NCBI RefSeq assembly: GCF_014193585.1
Contig: NZ_BLXY01000014.1
Span: 1 to 64,000 of the forward strand
DNA: 64,000 nt
Direction: 5' to 3'
From: Geomonas paludis
GTDB taxonomy: Bacteria > Desulfobacterota > Desulfuromonadia > Geobacterales > Geobacteraceae
Positions within the stretch are counted from its first letter, which is position 1, and each line of letters begins with the position of its first letter. Positions 62,734-64,000 of the stretch are shown here, piece after piece. The notes under the pieces were generated by a model. That model searched no databases, had not been told where the DNA came from, and worked only from the letters and a program-made list of their open reading frames with translations. Both the position numbers and the translations under genes were made by a program.

Positions 62734-63294
62734 ATGATACCTTGGGAAACGGACATGGGGAAAGCACTGGCTCGGGCGAAGGCTGAACAGAAGACCGTTC
62801 TGCTCGAATTCTTCAGCCCGCAATGTATCGGCTGCAAACAGATGGAAGAGGTAACCTTCGCCGACGAGGCCGTGGTCAACTTCATCTCGGACCGCGTCAT
62901 CCCGGTCAGGGTCCCGGTTTCCTCCACTACCCAGACCGGCGACTTCCGCATCTCCTGGACCCCGACCCTGATCACCCTCGACCTGTACGGGCGCGAGCAT
63001 CAGCGCACGGTCGGCTACCTCCCTCCCGACGAGATGGTCGGGTCGGTGCTCCTGGGCATGGGGAAGGCGAGCCTGGACAACGGCCAGTTCAACGAGGCAG
63101 TGATCCAGCTGACCACCCTCCTGAACGGCTGCCCCAACTGTGCGGCGGCGCCCGAGGCGGTGTACCTGCGCGGCGTGGCGCGCTTCAGCTCCAGCCACGA
63201 CCCGGCGGCCCTGAAGGACATCTACCAGCAGATCTCCAAGGAGTACCCGGACAGTGACTGGACCAAGCGGGCCCAGCCCTTCACGTTGCTTTGA
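62734..63294 (+). CDS. Thioredoxin-fold protein with C-terminal TPR-like region, 186 residues
   Basis: Probably a cytoplasmic thiol-redox protein. No signal peptide precedes the thioredoxin-like domain (about 1-110), which has CIGC (C31, C34) in EFFSPQCIGCKQME, close to DUF255/thioredoxin-7 type proteins. The expected cis-Pro is in SWTPTL. The C-terminal 75 residues form two TPR-like helical pairs with an extra CPNC. GGGAGGAGG lies upstream of the ATG. It has its own promoter and is followed by a terminator. Substrate unknown. Confidence 0.82.
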   Translation: MIPWETDMGKALARAKAEQKTVLLEFFSPQCIGCKQMEEVTFADEAVVNFISDRVIPVRVPVSSTTQTGDFRISWTPTLITLDLYGREHQRTVGYLPPDEMVGSVLLGMGKASLDNGQFNEAVIQLTTLLNGCPNCAAAPEAVYLRGVARFSSSHDPAALKDIYQQISKEYPDSDWTKRAQPFTLL

Positions 63295-63329
63295 CCCCCG
63301 CACCACCCGCAGTTGCCAATTCCACCGGG

Positions 63330-63356
63330 GGGCGGCAGCCATGCCGCCCTCTTTTT
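63330..63356 (+). terminator. Terminator after the thioredoxin-fold gene
   Basis: The stem GGGCGGC / GCCGCCC with a 6-nt loop is followed by TCTTTTT. Confidence 0.88.
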
Positions 63357-63410
63357 ACATGATATGACGGCCTCGCGCCGGATGCGTTGTTGACGACAGG
63401 CTCAATCGTT

Positions 63411-64000
63411 ATGGCACACGTGCTGGACCACATCTTCACCACACTTCTCCTGGTCTCCCTGGCCTCGCTGGCTGTCCTTTCCGCCGGGCACGCGCTGATC
63501 AACAAGCGCGACCCCCGGTCGGCACTGGGGTGGATCCTCACCTGCCTCGCCATCCCGTTTTTCGGACCGCTCTTCTACTGGGGCATGGGGGTGAACCGGA
63601 TCTACAGCCGCGCCAAGCGCTGGCACCGGGAAGCCGGTCCCGCCCCGGTACTCCCCCAGCCGGCGGCCGACCTCCCCCCCACCAGGCTCCCGGGAGAGCT
63701 TTCCTACCTGCGGGAGCTGCGCAACCTTTCCGAGCGCGTGGTGAGCACGAGGCTTTTGCCGGGCAACCACCTGGTCCCCCTGGAGAACGGCGAGGAGGCC
63801 TATCCCGCCATGCTCGCCGCCATCGACGCGGCGCACTCCTCGGTGCACCTCTCCACCTACATCTTCGACGGCGACGAGACCGGGAAACGCTTCATCAGGG
63901 CGCTGACGCGGGCGGCGAACCGGGGGGTGGAGGTACGGATCATCGTGGACAGCCTGGGGGAAAAGTACTCGGTGCCCACGGCGTGGGAGCTTCTGAAGGG
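63411..64000 (+). CDS. cls: Cardiolipin synthase (phospholipase D family), partial
   Basis: The first 196 residues of a membrane phospholipid synthase; the gene runs off the right edge. Two N-terminal membrane helices (about 5-28 and 38-60) form the PLDc_N domain, with NKRDPRSALGWILTCLAIPF and FYWGMGVNRI typical of bacterial Cls. The PLD domain begins around EAYPAMLAAIDAAHSSVHLS, continues YIFDGDETG and VRIIVDSLG. The HKD motifs would lie beyond the window. The ATG at 63411 has only a weak upstream AGG, so the start is moderately certain. Confidence 0.88.
   Translation, partial: MAHVLDHIFTTLLLVSLASLAVLSAGHALINKRDPRSALGWILTCLAIPFFGPLFYWGMGVNRIYSRAKRWHREAGPAPVLPQPAADLPPTRLPGELSYLRELRNLSERVVSTRLLPGNHLVPLENGEEAYPAMLAAIDAAHSSVHLSTYIFDGDETGKRFIRALTRAANRGVEVRIIVDSLGEKYSVPTAWELLK

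Overview
The window looks like chromosomal DNA of a Geobacterales bacterium (Desulfuromonadota), close to Geobacter, Citrifermentans or Geomonas. The grounds are the high G+C, the very large multiheme c-type cytochromes that mix CX2CH and CX4CH haem sites, and a typical tol-pal, hrcA-grpE-dnaK-dnaJ and nadA gene set. Species cannot be fixed from the sequence alone.

Region 1 (1-26975) is a run of six minus-strand genes for secreted multiheme cytochromes. They are a partial copy at the left edge (17 haem motifs visible), a 2712-residue protein with an Ig-like stalk (10 motifs), a 664-residue relative (1), a roughly 2200-residue protein (56), a 961-residue protein (27) and a 1210-residue protein (24). 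These are by-eye counts, 118 in the five complete genes. The first and last genes are near-identical copies exactly 24,047 bp apart with no indel over the shared coding part, and both have a candidate sigma-54 promoter about 81 bp before the ATG. The five complete genes probably form one transcription unit. No porin, inner-membrane quinol oxidase or maturation gene is present, so the locus encodes the outer, electron-carrying part only.

Region 2 (27000-31340) holds tRNA-Thr(CGU), two homologous terminator-ended small-RNA-like loci flanking a DUF3332 lipoprotein gene, an M23 peptidase and a phosphoglycerate mutase. The small-RNA pair carries an extended Shine-Dalgarno sequence with no AUG after it and is the least explained signal in the window.

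Region 3 (31334-39080) is a heat-shock operon under a perfect CIRCE operator: hrcA, grpE, dnaK, dnaJ, then a small phospholipase-D-fold protein and a class A penicillin-binding protein. Region 4 (39106-46350) contains hemW, a nitrilase-family amidase and tolQ-tolR-tolA-tolB-pal-cpoB, the envelope-constriction system. Region 5 (46447-49490) holds small unknown genes, a TatA/B subunit, nadA and a gamma-class carbonic anhydrase.

Region 6 (49862-57604) is one gene for a 2580-residue secreted subtilase with a beta-propeller-like section and 13 alternating CARDB-type repeats whose dimer period is exactly 681 bp. Region 7 (57934-64000) has a MagIII-like glycosylase, a membrane-anchored TraB/TIKI-like protein, the rsmB-rpe-Nudix operon, a thioredoxin-fold protein and the start of a cardiolipin synthase.

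Recurring themes are giant surface or secreted proteins built from exact-length internal duplications, frequent TTG/GTG starts, and several families of short palindromic repeats between genes.
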